Shown one piece after another: positions 27,455 to 36,270 of a stretch of DNA of 64,000 nucleotides (positions are counted from its first letter, which is position 1; every line of letters begins with the position of its first letter). The position numbers were made by a program, and so were the translations under genes. The DNA comes from a bacterium. GTDB lineage: Bacteria; Caldisericota; Caldisericia; UBA6126. Location of the stretch: positions 1 to 64,000 of the forward strand of contig JAJFUD010000084.1 of assembly GCA_021372585.1 (NCBI GenBank). The letters are read 5' to 3'. Under the pieces are notes generated by a model. The model saw only the letters and a list, made by a program, of their open reading frames with translations. It was not told the origin of the DNA and searched no databases.

Positions 27455-28080
27455 GAGTTTTACAGATCGGCAGTACCCTCTTGTTATCCTTGCTACTTTT
27501 TATGTTGCCTTTTACTGGGTATATCCTGGTAATATCGACCCAACCTACAGTCTATGAACGACTTGTCAGAAATAGCGGATTGTTCTCGTCCGAGAAGGAG
27601 ATTCAAGAAGCCGGCAAAATCCTTTATCAAGGTCTGATGCAAGGTAGTCAGATAACATTCTCCTCACAGCAGGTCAAATTAACCGAAGATGAGCAGACAC
27701 ATATGTTAGATGTCTCCCGGTTGCTCAGTTGGAATTTTTATGGTTTCCTTCTCGGTTTAATTCTTTTTTTCTTGTTCATTATCCTCATTTATCTTAAAAA
27801 ACTGTGGAAGTGGCTGTACCATACCGGTCTTGGTTCCTTGATTCTGTTGGTCATCGTACTGGGTTTCGGGCTATTCTATTTTGACGGTTTATTCACCCTC
27901 TTTCACCGGATATTGTTCCGAAATAATCTCTGGTTGTTGCCACCAGACAGTGCATTATTATCTATATTTTCTACCGACTTTTTTTTCCGGCACTTTATGG
28001 GGATCTTTTCTGTGGTTTGCGGATGGTTTATCTTAGTCACAGTGAGCGCAAACCACCTCATGAAAAGGAGCAAAGCATGA
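27451..28080 (+). CDS. DUF1461 (TIGR01906-type) integral membrane protein
   Basis: 209 residues. It has an N-terminal membrane span, an outer loop of about 75 residues, then three membrane segments. The loop ends in EDEQTHMLDVSRLL, matching the 'E..HM.DV..L' motif of DUF1461, and the segment LFRNNLWLLPPDSALLSIF matches the family's 'LF.N..W.L.P..D.LI' signature before the last span. DUF1461 proteins have no established function. ATG 27451 overlaps the YihY stop. The stop codon overlaps the start of the racemase gene, so all three are translationally coupled. Confidence 0.8.
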   Translation: MRVLQIGSTLLLSLLLFMLPFTGYILVISTQPTVYERLVRNSGLFSSEKEIQEAGKILYQGLMQGSQITFSSQQVKLTEDEQTHMLDVSRLLSWNFYGFLLGLILFFLFIILIYLKKLWKWLYHTGLGSLILLVIVLGFGLFYFDGLFTLFHRILFRNNLWLLPPDSALLSIFSTDFFFRHFMGIFSVVCGWFILVTVSANHLMKRSKA

Positions 28081-29150
28081 AAACACCTGACTTGCAAATC
28101 TCGTTACCTAAATTAACCGAGAACATTGTCACATTGAAAACGCTTTGCAAACATGCATCTTTACAGGTTACACCCATCACAAAAGTAGTCATGGGTCACC
28201 CCACCATTGCCGCTTTGTATGCAAATTATTTTGATTCAATCGGAGACTCCAGAATTTGTGATATCCAAAGAATGACAGATTCCGGTATTCATACCCAGTA
28301 TATGCTGATCCGTTCTCCCGCCCTTTCTGAATCTCTTCAAACGGTTGAGCTTTGTCATACAAGCCTGAATTCCGAGCTATCTGTTTGCCATGCATTAAAC
28401 TTGGCTGGCGAGAAGTTACATCAAAAACATCACATCTTGATTATGATAGAGATGGGTGATTTAAGAGAGGGGATTCTGCTGGAAGAAACGGAATCTTTTT
28501 TCCGCGAAGTCTCTTCGTTAAACTGGTTGGAAGTAGTTGGTATTGGGACCAATGCGACCTGTTTTGCAGGCATAATCCCTACTGAAGAAAACTTGTCTTT
28601 TCTCGCTCAAGTCAAAAAGACATTCCGGAAAGTATTTCACAAAAACCCTCTTATCTCCGGAGGGGGCACCAACCTATTTCATCTTATTCTCGCCAATACG
28701 CTTCCTGCTTATATTAACCATATTCGTATCGGCGAAGGTCTTTTAATGGGTGTAGATGCCGTGTATAAACAACCACTGCCGGGTTGTCATACCGATATCT
28801 GTACACTCACCGGGGAAGTGATCGAATTGCGAACGAAACCTTCCTTTCCCATCGGGGAAACAGCACACAATGCTTTTGGTGAACACATTCCTTTCCGGGA
28901 TAAAGGACTGCGTAAAAAGGCGATTATCAATATCGGCCGTTTAGATACAGATATTGCGGGACTTACACCCCTTGATAAGGGTATTGAGATATTAGGTGCT
29001 TCCTCTGATCACCTGATGCTCGATGTGGAAGCAAAACCGAACCTTCAAGTGGGAGATTTGGTCTCTTTTGGGATGAATTATTCCGCTTTACTTTTTTCGA
29101 TGAGCTCGATATATGTAGAAAAGCGTTTTATCGAGTCCTTACAAACCTAA
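28077..29150 (+). CDS. Alanine/ornithine racemase-family PLP enzyme (YhfX/Orr-like)
   Basis: About 357 residues, ATG 28077 with site AGGAGC and an ATGA overlap. It has an alanine-racemase-like N-terminal TIM barrel with the PLP Lys in PITKVVMGHPTI, close to the ornithine racemase (Orr) and YhfX proteins. A phosphate-binding GGG (ISGGGTNL) and C-terminal beta domain with RIGEGLLMGVDA follow, as in Orr. It probably interconverts the D and L forms of an amino acid; the substrate cannot be read from sequence. As last gene of the operon with M42 peptidases, it may handle amino acids released by peptide turnover. It ends four bases before the convergent Tad operon. Confidence 0.85.
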   Translation: MKTPDLQISLPKLTENIVTLKTLCKHASLQVTPITKVVMGHPTIAALYANYFDSIGDSRICDIQRMTDSGIHTQYMLIRSPALSESLQTVELCHTSLNSELSVCHALNLAGEKLHQKHHILIMIEMGDLREGILLEETESFFREVSSLNWLEVVGIGTNATCFAGIIPTEENLSFLAQVKKTFRKVFHKNPLISGGGTNLFHLILANTLPAYINHIRIGEGLLMGVDAVYKQPLPGCHTDICTLTGEVIELRTKPSFPIGETAHNAFGEHIPFRDKGLRKKAIINIGRLDTDIAGLTPLDKGIEILGASSDHLMLDVEAKPNLQVGDLVSFGMNYSALLFSMSSIYVEKRFIESLQT

Positions 29151-29154
29151 TCAC

Positions 29155-29628
29155 TTACAGATCTATGACAAAATCCAATAAGGCTTGAATGTAATCACTA
29201 ACAGTGCTTGCAAATAGAGGCATAAGAATGATCATAGTTATGATAAAGAGTGAAATAATCAAGGCAAATTCCAGTGTCACCTGACCTTCTTCCCAACGCA
29301 GTGTCTCCCCTGGCTGGATTCTTTTTTCTTCGCTCTGCCCAGCGGCCAATTCAATGGTGTATCTTGATTTTATATAAGGTAAGATACGATTCGGTCTCAC
29401 CTGTTGGAGTACTTTTGTAACACGACGAGAAGCATCCAGAAATATAATATCGATAGGAAACCTCATCCCTATGGTGTGGATAGCAGGGGCTTTATGAAAA
29501 AACATTCCCTCGGACGGTTCAAGAGAAGATCGGTTCAGTAACCCAATTAACCGAGAAAGAAAAGAGTTGGCAACCAAAACTCTCTGCCACAAAAGGATAT
29601 CATCACGGAATATCCTGATTTGTTTCAT
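29155..29628 (-). CDS. DUF192 domain fused to a Flp-like pilin segment
   Basis: 157 residues. Residues 1-110 are a DUF192 domain: SFLSRLIGLLNR, then MFFHKAPAIHTIGMRFPIDI, close to the family core 'GLm.r..l..g.GmlF.......fwM....iplDi.Fl'. Residues 113-157 look like a mature Flp pilin: a Gly-Gln-Val-Thr-Leu-Glu-Phe junction (compare G|xxxxE(Y/F) of class III prepilins), a 20-residue hydrophobic helix and a short amphipathic tail ending in FVIDL. If the prepilin peptidase encoded three genes upstream cuts after the Gly, DUF192 would be removed as an oversized leader. Its ATG overlaps the TGA of the TadE-like gene, last in the operon. The domains are seen; cleavage is inference. Confidence 0.8.
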   Translation of the reverse strand: MKQIRIFRDDILLWQRVLVANSFLSRLIGLLNRSSLEPSEGMFFHKAPAIHTIGMRFPIDIIFLDASRRVTKVLQQVRPNRILPYIKSRYTIELAAGQSEEKRIQPGETLRWEEGQVTLEFALIISLFIITMIILMPLFASTVSDYIQALLDFVIDL

Positions 29629-30068
29629 GGTCCGGAAGCAGTCGGATAGACGCTGGGATAACAGATGGAATCGCTGATGACATAATCACTGATAAACGGC
29701 AGTCTCATCCCCTGATAGACCCCCCTTATTATGACTACTCCATGTAATCCAGCGGTTGCTTCACGCTCCCACCCCCATGTAAATAAAGCGTTATTATCGA
29801 GTGGCATGGCAACCAGAGCATTTTCAGAATAAAAATCTAAAATACTGTCTATTCGGTTTTGGCACACGGTATTATCCGGATTCTCCGTAACGGCAATTGT
29901 TCTGGCAATGTCAGTCAACGCTTGGTTGAGTAATAACCGGTAATAAGCGATAATCGTAATCTGGATAGCGACGAAAACAACCAAAAGAATCACTGGTAAA
30001 AAGAGCGCAAATTCTACAATTGACTGGCCTTTTTCGCCGGTATATCTTTTAAAACGTGGTTTACTCAC
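29625..30068 (-). CDS. TadE-like pseudopilin (second copy)
   Basis: About 147 residues. A short basic N terminus precedes the TadE cleavage-type motif KGQSIVEFALFLPVILL, with one membrane helix and an outer domain of about 100 residues containing Cys pairs (TVCQN, DSICYP). TadE/TadF pseudopilins are processed like Flp and are needed for pilus assembly. The chosen GTG at 30068 overlaps the stop of the preceding TadE-like gene; another GTG at 30107 would add 13 residues with no better ribosome site. Its stop overlaps the DUF192-pilin start (ATGA). This is the second of two TadE-like genes in tandem. Confidence 0.82.
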   Translation of the reverse strand: MSKPRFKRYTGEKGQSIVEFALFLPVILLVVFVAIQITIIAYYRLLLNQALTDIARTIAVTENPDNTVCQNRIDSILDFYSENALVAMPLDNNALFTWGWEREATAGLHGVVIIRGVYQGMRLPFISDYVISDSICYPSVYPTASGP

Positions 30069-30525
30069 TTTGAAATCCCAGATAAGGTTCCATCCAACGA
30101 ACCACACTTGCCTGCTGTGAGCGATAATGGTCTTCCTCTATCTCATTATCATGCGGAAGGATCAATTGAATTAACAAGGGGCTGATTAAAGAATTTGTCT
30201 GACTCACAGTAGTCGTGATTCTGGAAACAGCGCTGTCCACACTCTCGACCTGAGAGGAGATACTGCCGGATTGAAATCGGTCAAGAGTAGGCACTTCCAT
30301 CAATGTGTTATAAACTTCATCTTCTTCTGTTATATTGACGCCAACTGATTGGAGACGGCTTAGTCTGCTGGCTTCATACGTTGTAATGGTGGCATCGTTG
30401 ATCCAGAAGATGACCAGAATGCTGTAAAAAATAATAAAAAAGAGAATAGGAAAAATAATGGCAAACTCTAAGGTGGTTGTGCCATTTTCCTTTTTCAGTG
30501 ATGAGGTTTTTAAATCATTCTTCAT
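30061..30525 (-). CDS. TadE-like pseudopilin (first copy)
   Basis: About 154 residues from ATG 30525. The motif NGTTTLEFAIIFPILFF, with Gly before and Glu at +5, is the class III prepilin signature. One membrane helix precedes an outer domain of about 110 residues without Cys. It is 11 bases downstream of the prepilin peptidase gene and overlaps the second TadE-like gene. Upstream in-frame codons would extend it by 24 residues into the peptidase gene; I prefer 30525 although no Shine-Dalgarno is obvious. Confidence 0.8.
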   Translation of the reverse strand: MKNDLKTSSLKKENGTTTLEFAIIFPILFFIIFYSILVIFWINDATITTYEASRLSRLQSVGVNITEEDEVYNTLMEVPTLDRFQSGSISSQVESVDSAVSRITTTVSQTNSLISPLLIQLILPHDNEIEEDHYRSQQASVVRWMEPYLGFQSE

Positions 30526-30536
30526 GCCATTATATT

Positions 30537-31076
30537 CTATATATAAAACGGTAAAATCAAATTTTCGGTAAGACCAACCATTCGAATGATCACCCAAATG
30601 GCGATGGAGATTCCTATCACGGTTCCGTACGGTATCGGATAATTCTTATAATCCTGCAGAGTGGATAATCGACCGGTTCTGATCACCATGTAAAAAACCG
30701 GAAACAATAAGGCAATGGATACCAGTAATCCTACCAAAGCGGTAATCACAAGAGAATAGAGGGTGGCATAAAACCCAAAACAAGCGCCTACGGCGGCATA
30801 TAGTTTTACATCCCCGGCTCCCATTTTCTTTCCGCGGCTTATCCAATAAAAAATAAAAAAGAATCCAAATCCTAACAAGAATCCGTACAGAGAAAATAAA
30901 AAACCTGCGATGCCTCTCTGGGTCAGCAAAGCAGCCAGAGTGTGAAAAATGAAACCAACGAGTACTCCGGGATAGGTGACGACATTGTAAATTTTTCTGG
31001 TTCGCGCATCTGTGACCGCTGAAATCATCGCAATCATCAATCCGAACACATTGGCTGTCCATTCTAAAATATGCAT
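30537..31076 (-). CDS. Prepilin peptidase, CpaA/TadV type (A24)
   Basis: 179 residues, multi-pass membrane protein. Both catalytic Asp motifs of A24 aspartyl prepilin peptidases are present: AVTDARTRKI near residue 22 and the GxGD motif in KKMGAGDVKLYAAVG. There is no N-methyltransferase domain, as expected for the short TadV/CpaA class. It would remove leaders from the Flp-like and TadE-like proteins encoded just downstream. It lies ten bases after the TadC-fusion gene. Confidence 0.94.
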   Translation of the reverse strand: MHILEWTANVFGLMIAMISAVTDARTRKIYNVVTYPGVLVGFIFHTLAALLTQRGIAGFLFSLYGFLLGFGFFFIFYWISRGKKMGAGDVKLYAAVGACFGFYATLYSLVITALVGLLVSIALLFPVFYMVIRTGRLSTLQDYKNYPIPYGTVIGISIAIWVIIRMVGLTENLILPFYI

Positions 31077-31085
31077 TACTTCCTC

Positions 31086-32903
31086 TTATTCACTCAGTTT
31101 TCTGAACATTTTCCTGACAATGACCGGGCTTTCTTTTTTATCTTTGACACAATAGATATAAAAGATATTCTGCCCTGTTTCTAAGGGTACATCAATCGAG
31201 AATTTTCCCATTTCACTCACTTTAAAATACGCAACGACCTTTCGTTTCTTTTTTTCAGGAATGGCAATATACACATTAGACAACGGAGTGGCATTACCGG
31301 TTAAGGTGACTTTATCATTAATGGTCTCATTCTCTTCAACAAAACTCGCATCCACCTGCACGCCTGTATATTCGATTGTCTTTTTAATCGTCTTAGTATA
31401 ACCCTCTTTATCGGTCAGCTGAAAAACCAGTGAATTGAATCCTGTTTTCAAAAAGGCACTTTTGGTAGTAAAAGCCAGGTCATTCTCTCTCCTGGGATGA
31501 AACTCGAGCGGAATACCATTGAGAGTGGCTGTTATTCCGACCGAAGAAGATACTTTACCGTGGATAACGATCTGTTTATCCTCTGTTTTCGTTAAATCTT
31601 CCTGGAATTGGTACAATTCAAACCGGGCATATCGAAACGAATAGAATGACTTTAACGTGGTCTTTTTATTCGGAGCGAGAATTTCGATATATAAAAAAAC
31701 CTTTGCATCCTCCGGCAAAGGAATCATCACAAACCAGGCTTCCTGAATATTCTTGTTCTTTTTAAAAAACCGGATCAGATAATCCTCTTCTTCTTTCGTC
31801 CGTAAAACATCTTTTTCCGCATAAATTTTAACGCCAACAGCACTTGTTTTAGGATTGGCGATATAGATATCTCGGGTAAAATGGTGAATCGGAAATTCGT
31901 TGCGGTTCACAAACACTCTTACTCCCGGTGTCACTCGTAAAAAGAATGTCCTTTCTGTAGTGATCGCAAAGTTTTTTTGCACCTGTTCCTCCGGCTTCAA
32001 CAGAAAAGAGCCAAAAATGATCACCATCATAGCGGGAAGAATAAACAAGATCAGGGGAAATATCATTTTGACCGGGGCAGATTGAATCGCTTTTTCAATC
32101 ATCTGCTTTCGTTTTCCTCTTAATTCCACTGCCTGGTTGGAAATGACAGGGCGTAAAGGGGTGCCTAGTCTCTCACTCTGGATGACAGAACTGAGAAAAC
32201 TTCGCAATCCAGGAGCATCATTTCGATCCAACATATGTTGAAAAGCTTCAATCCTGGATATACCCACCTGAACTTCATTATGAAATAAAGAAAACTCATC
32301 CGCCAGAACATTGTGATTTCTTTTGATATACTCATCTACCGCCAGTTGAAAATTCATTCCCGCCGCTAGGCAGAGTGCGATAAAATCCATCGCATCCGGC
32401 AGGCTTTGGGTAATTTTCTGCCTTCTTTGTTGAAGCATGCCATCTACGTATAGCTGGGGATACAGGAATCCTACCAAACCGAAAATAACAGACAGGAAGT
32501 AATAGAGAGTCACTTGGTTCCCGATAGCAATGATCAGTATCAGTAAAAAAAAGAGAAATCCTGAAAAAAACTGGAGCTTAACAAACTCGATTGGGGTCCA
32601 GTTAAATGGATTGCCGATTAATTCAAGCTTGATTTCAATTTTCTTGGCTTTATCAGGTTTAATCAATTTTGTGATCCGATTCAAGCAGAAAAATAGCTTG
32701 TAAAAAGCTTTGGAGAGATTATTGAGAGCTGAGATAATCGCATTTTTGGTTTTTTTGCCCGGCTTCGCCTTATTCTGGTCAACAAACACTTGCTCAGCAA
32801 GACGTTTTGCTCTCTCGTTCCTAGTGGTTATGGTTTTTAACAGGAAAAAAAGTAATCCCAGTATCCCAATGAGAGAAATCAGAGTTTTACTAATCAAATC
32901 CAT
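31086..32903 (-). CDS. TadC pilus inner-membrane protein fused to a large outer domain
   Basis: 605 residues, about twice the usual TadC length. Residues 1-305 are a T2SS-F/TadC module: membrane helices near 5-22, 115-155 and 275-300, and the cytoplasmic signature QSLPDAMDFIALCLAAGMNF followed by LGTPLRPVISNQA. After the last helix (MIFPLILFILPAMMVIIFG) about 300 residues continue, with beta-rich segments resembling Ig-like or glucodextranase-B-like modules (IVIHGKVSSSVGITATLNGI; VTLTGNATPLSNVYIAIP; TGQNIFYIYCVKD). Given TadC topology this part would lie outside the membrane, near the growing pilus. The frame is continuous, so this is a true fusion and not a sequencing merge of two genes. It starts directly after tadB. 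Confidence 0.9.
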   Translation of the reverse strand: MDLISKTLISLIGILGLLFFLLKTITTRNERAKRLAEQVFVDQNKAKPGKKTKNAIISALNNLSKAFYKLFFCLNRITKLIKPDKAKKIEIKLELIGNPFNWTPIEFVKLQFFSGFLFFLLILIIAIGNQVTLYYFLSVIFGLVGFLYPQLYVDGMLQQRRQKITQSLPDAMDFIALCLAAGMNFQLAVDEYIKRNHNVLADEFSLFHNEVQVGISRIEAFQHMLDRNDAPGLRSFLSSVIQSERLGTPLRPVISNQAVELRGKRKQMIEKAIQSAPVKMIFPLILFILPAMMVIIFGSFLLKPEEQVQKNFAITTERTFFLRVTPGVRVFVNRNEFPIHHFTRDIYIANPKTSAVGVKIYAEKDVLRTKEEEDYLIRFFKKNKNIQEAWFVMIPLPEDAKVFLYIEILAPNKKTTLKSFYSFRYARFELYQFQEDLTKTEDKQIVIHGKVSSSVGITATLNGIPLEFHPRRENDLAFTTKSAFLKTGFNSLVFQLTDKEGYTKTIKKTIEYTGVQVDASFVEENETINDKVTLTGNATPLSNVYIAIPEKKKRKVVAYFKVSEMGKFSIDVPLETGQNIFYIYCVKDKKESPVIVRKMFRKLSE

Positions 32904-33716
32904 TTAAATATCAATCTTCATGGCATTATTGATCACATACAGGCCAATTCCCTGCATCATGATGGCTAAAATTAAGACAAGTACTCCTTGAAAAGTAGTT
33001 GTCAGCGCATTGTACCCGGATAACTGCATCAACACAAGCAGTCCATATGGCAGTAAAGAGATGATCATCGAAGTCATGCGCTGCTGCGTTGTGCCCACAG
33101 CAACTTGATCTTTTAAAAGGACTCTCCCACGAATAATATCGCTGAGTTCTGTCAGAAAGGGAATCACGTTACCTCCGACCTGATTCTGTAAAACCAGGCT
33201 GGAGACAAATAAATTCACTTCTGTGTTATTAAACTTTTGAGTAAGTTCTTTTAAAGATTCTCCCAGCGTGTAACCAACTCTGTATTTTAAATGCACCGAT
33301 GAGAACTCAGAACGCGTCGGTTCCGGCATTGAAACCGTAACAAATTCAAAAGCCTGATCAAGAGAAAAACCGGCTTTCAAAGAATTGGCGATGGCGGTCA
33401 ATGTATCCGGCAGCTGTCTTGAAAAGCGTTCTTCATTCTGTTTTCGTTTCATCGTCAGAAAATACCGAAATCCAAAATGAGCGCCAAAAGCCATTAAACC
33501 AGCCATTATCAAATTCCTGAAAAGGAAAAAACCAATGAGGAACACCATCAGTAAAAAACCGACCATCAGAAGAAGAAAAGCCACTTTGGAAATCAGTAAT
33601 CCAAAAAAAGCCGCATCCGTAGAAATATTTTCCGGTTTCGTTTTGTTTTCTTGGCTTTGTTTTTTCCGGATATTCGAAAAGAGAACGTCGCTGGCTTTTT
33701 TCGGAATAATACCCAT
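32904..33716 (-). CDS. tadB: TadB pilus inner-membrane platform protein
   Basis: 270 residues. The T2SS-F domain has the family signature RQLPDTLTAIANSLKAGFSL and a second TLGESLKELTQKFNNTEV segment, flanked by membrane helices at about 45-85 and 205-260. TadB and TadC form the platform in the membrane through which Flp subunits are pushed by the TadA ATPase. The gene abuts tadC and cpaF with one- and zero-base gaps. It is slightly shorter than typical TadB but has all recognisable segments. Confidence 0.92.
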   Translation of the reverse strand: MGIIPKKASDVLFSNIRKKQSQENKTKPENISTDAAFFGLLISKVAFLLLMVGFLLMVFLIGFFLFRNLIMAGLMAFGAHFGFRYFLTMKRKQNEERFSRQLPDTLTAIANSLKAGFSLDQAFEFVTVSMPEPTRSEFSSVHLKYRVGYTLGESLKELTQKFNNTEVNLFVSSLVLQNQVGGNVIPFLTELSDIIRGRVLLKDQVAVGTTQQRMTSMIISLLPYGLLVLMQLSGYNALTTTFQGVLVLILAIMMQGIGLYVINNAMKIDI

Positions 33717-33717
33717 C

Positions 33718-35082
33718 TTATTCTTCCTCTGGTTTTTGTTTTAATTGCTGAAGAATATTTCCCAGTGTCTTTGATTGGCCAATAGTGGTATTCACTCTAT
33801 CCTCAGTGACTCTCATATAGTTTTGGAGTTTCTTTTTTATTCTGGTTCCATAAGGCTCATAGACATAATTCCCCTGGGTGTGCCCTTTTTCATCGATCCC
33901 GGCTATATCCAGCCGGTAAATATCGTGCAGTTTGATATCTTGCCCGTCAAAGTCATAACATTCGGTAATAGATTGTATTCTTCTTGAACCATCGCTGAGT
34001 CTGGCGGTCTGGATAATACACTCGATGGAGCTGAAAATCATCTCGCGTATCACACTGACAGGCATATCCAAGCCTGCCATATAAATCATGGAAGTTAAAC
34101 GGGAGATGACATCTTTCGGAGTATTCGCATGAATGGTAGATAAAGAGCCATCGTGACCGGTATTCATGGCTTGAAGCATGTCAAAAGCTTCAGCGCCTCT
34201 CACTTCGCCCACGACAATTCTATCCGGTCGCATACGTAACGAATTAATCACCAGATCCCGTATAGTAATCTGCCCTTTTCCTTCAATATTAGGCGGTCTT
34301 CCTTCCAGGGAAACGATATGAGGCTGTTTTAGCTTTAACTCGATGGAATCTTCAATCGTAATAATTCGTTCATCTGCAGGAATGGAGGAAGAGCAAACGT
34401 TCAAAAGAGTGGTTTTGCCGGAACCGGTTCCCCCGGAAATGAGGATATTCAGTCTGGATTTTACGAAATAATTAATCAATTCAGCCATTTCTTGTGTCAT
34501 GGAACCATAACCAATCAAACTCTGGTAATCCAGAATCGTCTCTTTGAATTTACGAATAGTCAGGGTAGGGCTTTTGACCGCAATAGGAGGGATCACAGCA
34601 TTGATTCTGCTGCCGTCGGGTAACCGTGCATCCACTAATGGACTCGATTCATCAATTCTCCTGCCAAGCGGACTCACAATCCTGTCAATGATCTGTAAAA
34701 TCTGTGCAGCAGATTCAAATTTCAGGTCTGTCAGTGTTAATTTGCCATTCTGCTCAACATATACCTGGTCAGGAGAAATAATCATAATTTCAGTCACATT
34801 CTTGTCGTCCAATAACGGCTGGATGATGCCAAATCCAAATATCTCATTGATCAAGCGTGAGATTAGCTGGTCCTGGTATTCACTCGGCAGTACCCGTTTC
34901 GATTCTTGTATACCTTTCAGCGCGACAGCGCGAATCTCTTCTTTGATATGCTCCGGAGAGAGCGATTTCTCTCGTAAAATCTCAGCAGGTGACATTTCAC
35001 TGAAAACATATAATCGAATGTAATAGTAAAATTCCTCTGAATCCTGAGGTGAAAACATCAGATCTTTGGGTTGATGACTCAT
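33718..35082 (-). CDS. tadA: TadA/CpaF pilus-assembly ATPase
   Basis: About 454 residues. It has the motifs of a GspE/VirB11-type secretion ATPase: Walker A ISGGTGSGKTTLLN, Walker B-type RIVVGEVRGAEAFDML, and the His box GSLSTIHANTP. The N-terminal domain contains RRIDESSPLVDARLPDGSR, typical of CpaF. A hexamer in the cytoplasm powers Flp pilus extension and possibly retraction. The start is taken as ATG 35082, which overlaps the CpaE stop (ATGA); five upstream codons are possible. It follows CpaE in the operon order usual for Tad systems. Confidence 0.96.
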   Translation of the reverse strand: MSHQPKDLMFSPQDSEEFYYYIRLYVFSEMSPAEILREKSLSPEHIKEEIRAVALKGIQESKRVLPSEYQDQLISRLINEIFGFGIIQPLLDDKNVTEIMIISPDQVYVEQNGKLTLTDLKFESAAQILQIIDRIVSPLGRRIDESSPLVDARLPDGSRINAVIPPIAVKSPTLTIRKFKETILDYQSLIGYGSMTQEMAELINYFVKSRLNILISGGTGSGKTTLLNVCSSSIPADERIITIEDSIELKLKQPHIVSLEGRPPNIEGKGQITIRDLVINSLRMRPDRIVVGEVRGAEAFDMLQAMNTGHDGSLSTIHANTPKDVISRLTSMIYMAGLDMPVSVIREMIFSSIECIIQTARLSDGSRRIQSITECYDFDGQDIKLHDIYRLDIAGIDEKGHTQGNYVYEPYGTRIKKKLQNYMRVTEDRVNTTIGQSKTLGNILQQLKQKPEEE

Positions 35083-36269
35083 AATTCTAAATACCATTCC
35101 ACAATTTTTCTGGCAATCGCCATGATATCCCGCCGAATCGGTATCTTCTTCGTTACCACTGGAAACAATTGGTTCAGGGAAAGCTGCAAATTCTTCGGAT
35201 CATCAGTGATACTGGCAAAAATAGGGTAAGGCAATACCCTGGACAATAAATTCGCAACCGACTGATCGGTTTTTTTTGATCTTCGGTTGTAAATAATTTC
35301 CGGTGGCGCTTTAATTTTCATCCATTGAAACTCTTTCAGCTGGTTCACTAACCGATAGATAGAATGTATTTCCGGCGTAAACAGAATCAGGATTTTTTCC
35401 GCTTTTTCAAAAACGACCCTATTCAGATCATCAAACGAAGGATTCATATCGATCACAATAAAATCATAAAACAGACGTAATGTTCTGAAAATGCGTTTCA
35501 TTGCGCCAGAACTCATCTCATGCATATTAATGGGTTTATTCGGAGAAAGCAATACATCAAAATGAGGGTAATACTGACTCTGAACCACGACTGATTTAAT
35601 TTTCTCTTGGGTTAATTCATCAGCGATGGGAATCAAATCTGCAATAGAATGAGATTTTTCCGGATATATGCCTAATATCGCCTTCTGATCACCATAGGGT
35701 ATACAGAAATCAATACATAGCACCTTATACTTTTCAGCCAGATTGGAAAGAACAAGACACAAGTTAGCGGTTAAAATGGATTTCCCCACTCCCCCTTTGG
35801 AACCGGAAATCGCAATCATCATGCCGGGCTTTCTCTCAGAGATATCTAATGCTTGGTGCTTTTTATCCTTAAAACTGGCGATAAAAAAACTTCTGACTAA
35901 ATTGGGAAGTTGAGTAAAATTGATCGGTCTGGTAACAATATTTCGGATCGAAACACTGATTAGCTTCCTTAAATCGACTAAATCAGCTTCGCTGACGATC
36001 AAAACAATAATAGTGGTAGGGTATCGAATCGTGGCTTCTTCCAAGAAATCTCCCATAATGATATTGCGCAAATGATAATCCAACACCAATACATCCGGAG
36101 TCATCGTCTTGATCTTATTACTCAGCAGGAAACCATCTGACAGAGCATCTTCCACAAACACGTCTGGCTCGTGCTGGAAAGCGGATTTTACTTGAGAAAG
36201 CTCGTCCGAATTCGAGAAAGCAAGCAAAATAGATAACTTTGCGTTTAACTCAGTATCATTTGGGGTCAT
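35079..36269 (-). CDS. cpaE: CpaE/TadZ-type ATPase with receiver-like N terminus
   Basis: 396 residues. Residues 10-125 form a receiver-like domain (VLVLDYHLRN keeps an Asp at the phosphorylation position). Residues 145-390 are a ParA/MinD-type ATPase with the deviant Walker A GSKGGVGKS, and DFIVIDMNPSFDD as Walker B region. CpaE/TadZ proteins position the pilus apparatus at a pole or site in the cell. It lies one base after the kinase gene and overlaps cpaF, so kinase, localisation factor and motor are co-expressed. The receiver might be addressed by the kinase, but that is inference. Confidence 0.92.
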   Translation of the reverse strand: MTPNDTELNAKLSILLAFSNSDELSQVKSAFQHEPDVFVEDALSDGFLLSNKIKTMTPDVLVLDYHLRNIIMGDFLEEATIRYPTTIIVLIVSEADLVDLRKLISVSIRNIVTRPINFTQLPNLVRSFFIASFKDKKHQALDISERKPGMMIAISGSKGGVGKSILTANLCLVLSNLAEKYKVLCIDFCIPYGDQKAILGIYPEKSHSIADLIPIADELTQEKIKSVVVQSQYYPHFDVLLSPNKPINMHEMSSGAMKRIFRTLRLFYDFIVIDMNPSFDDLNRVVFEKAEKILILFTPEIHSIYRLVNQLKEFQWMKIKAPPEIIYNRRSKKTDQSVANLLSRVLPYPIFASITDDPKNLQLSLNQLFPVVTKKIPIRRDIMAIARKIVEWYLEL

Positions 36270-36270
36270 T

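Noticed and set aside
34544-35023. Plus-strand open frame of 159 codons opposite cpaF
   Set aside because: Antisense shadow of a gene with all ATPase motifs; no ribosome site.
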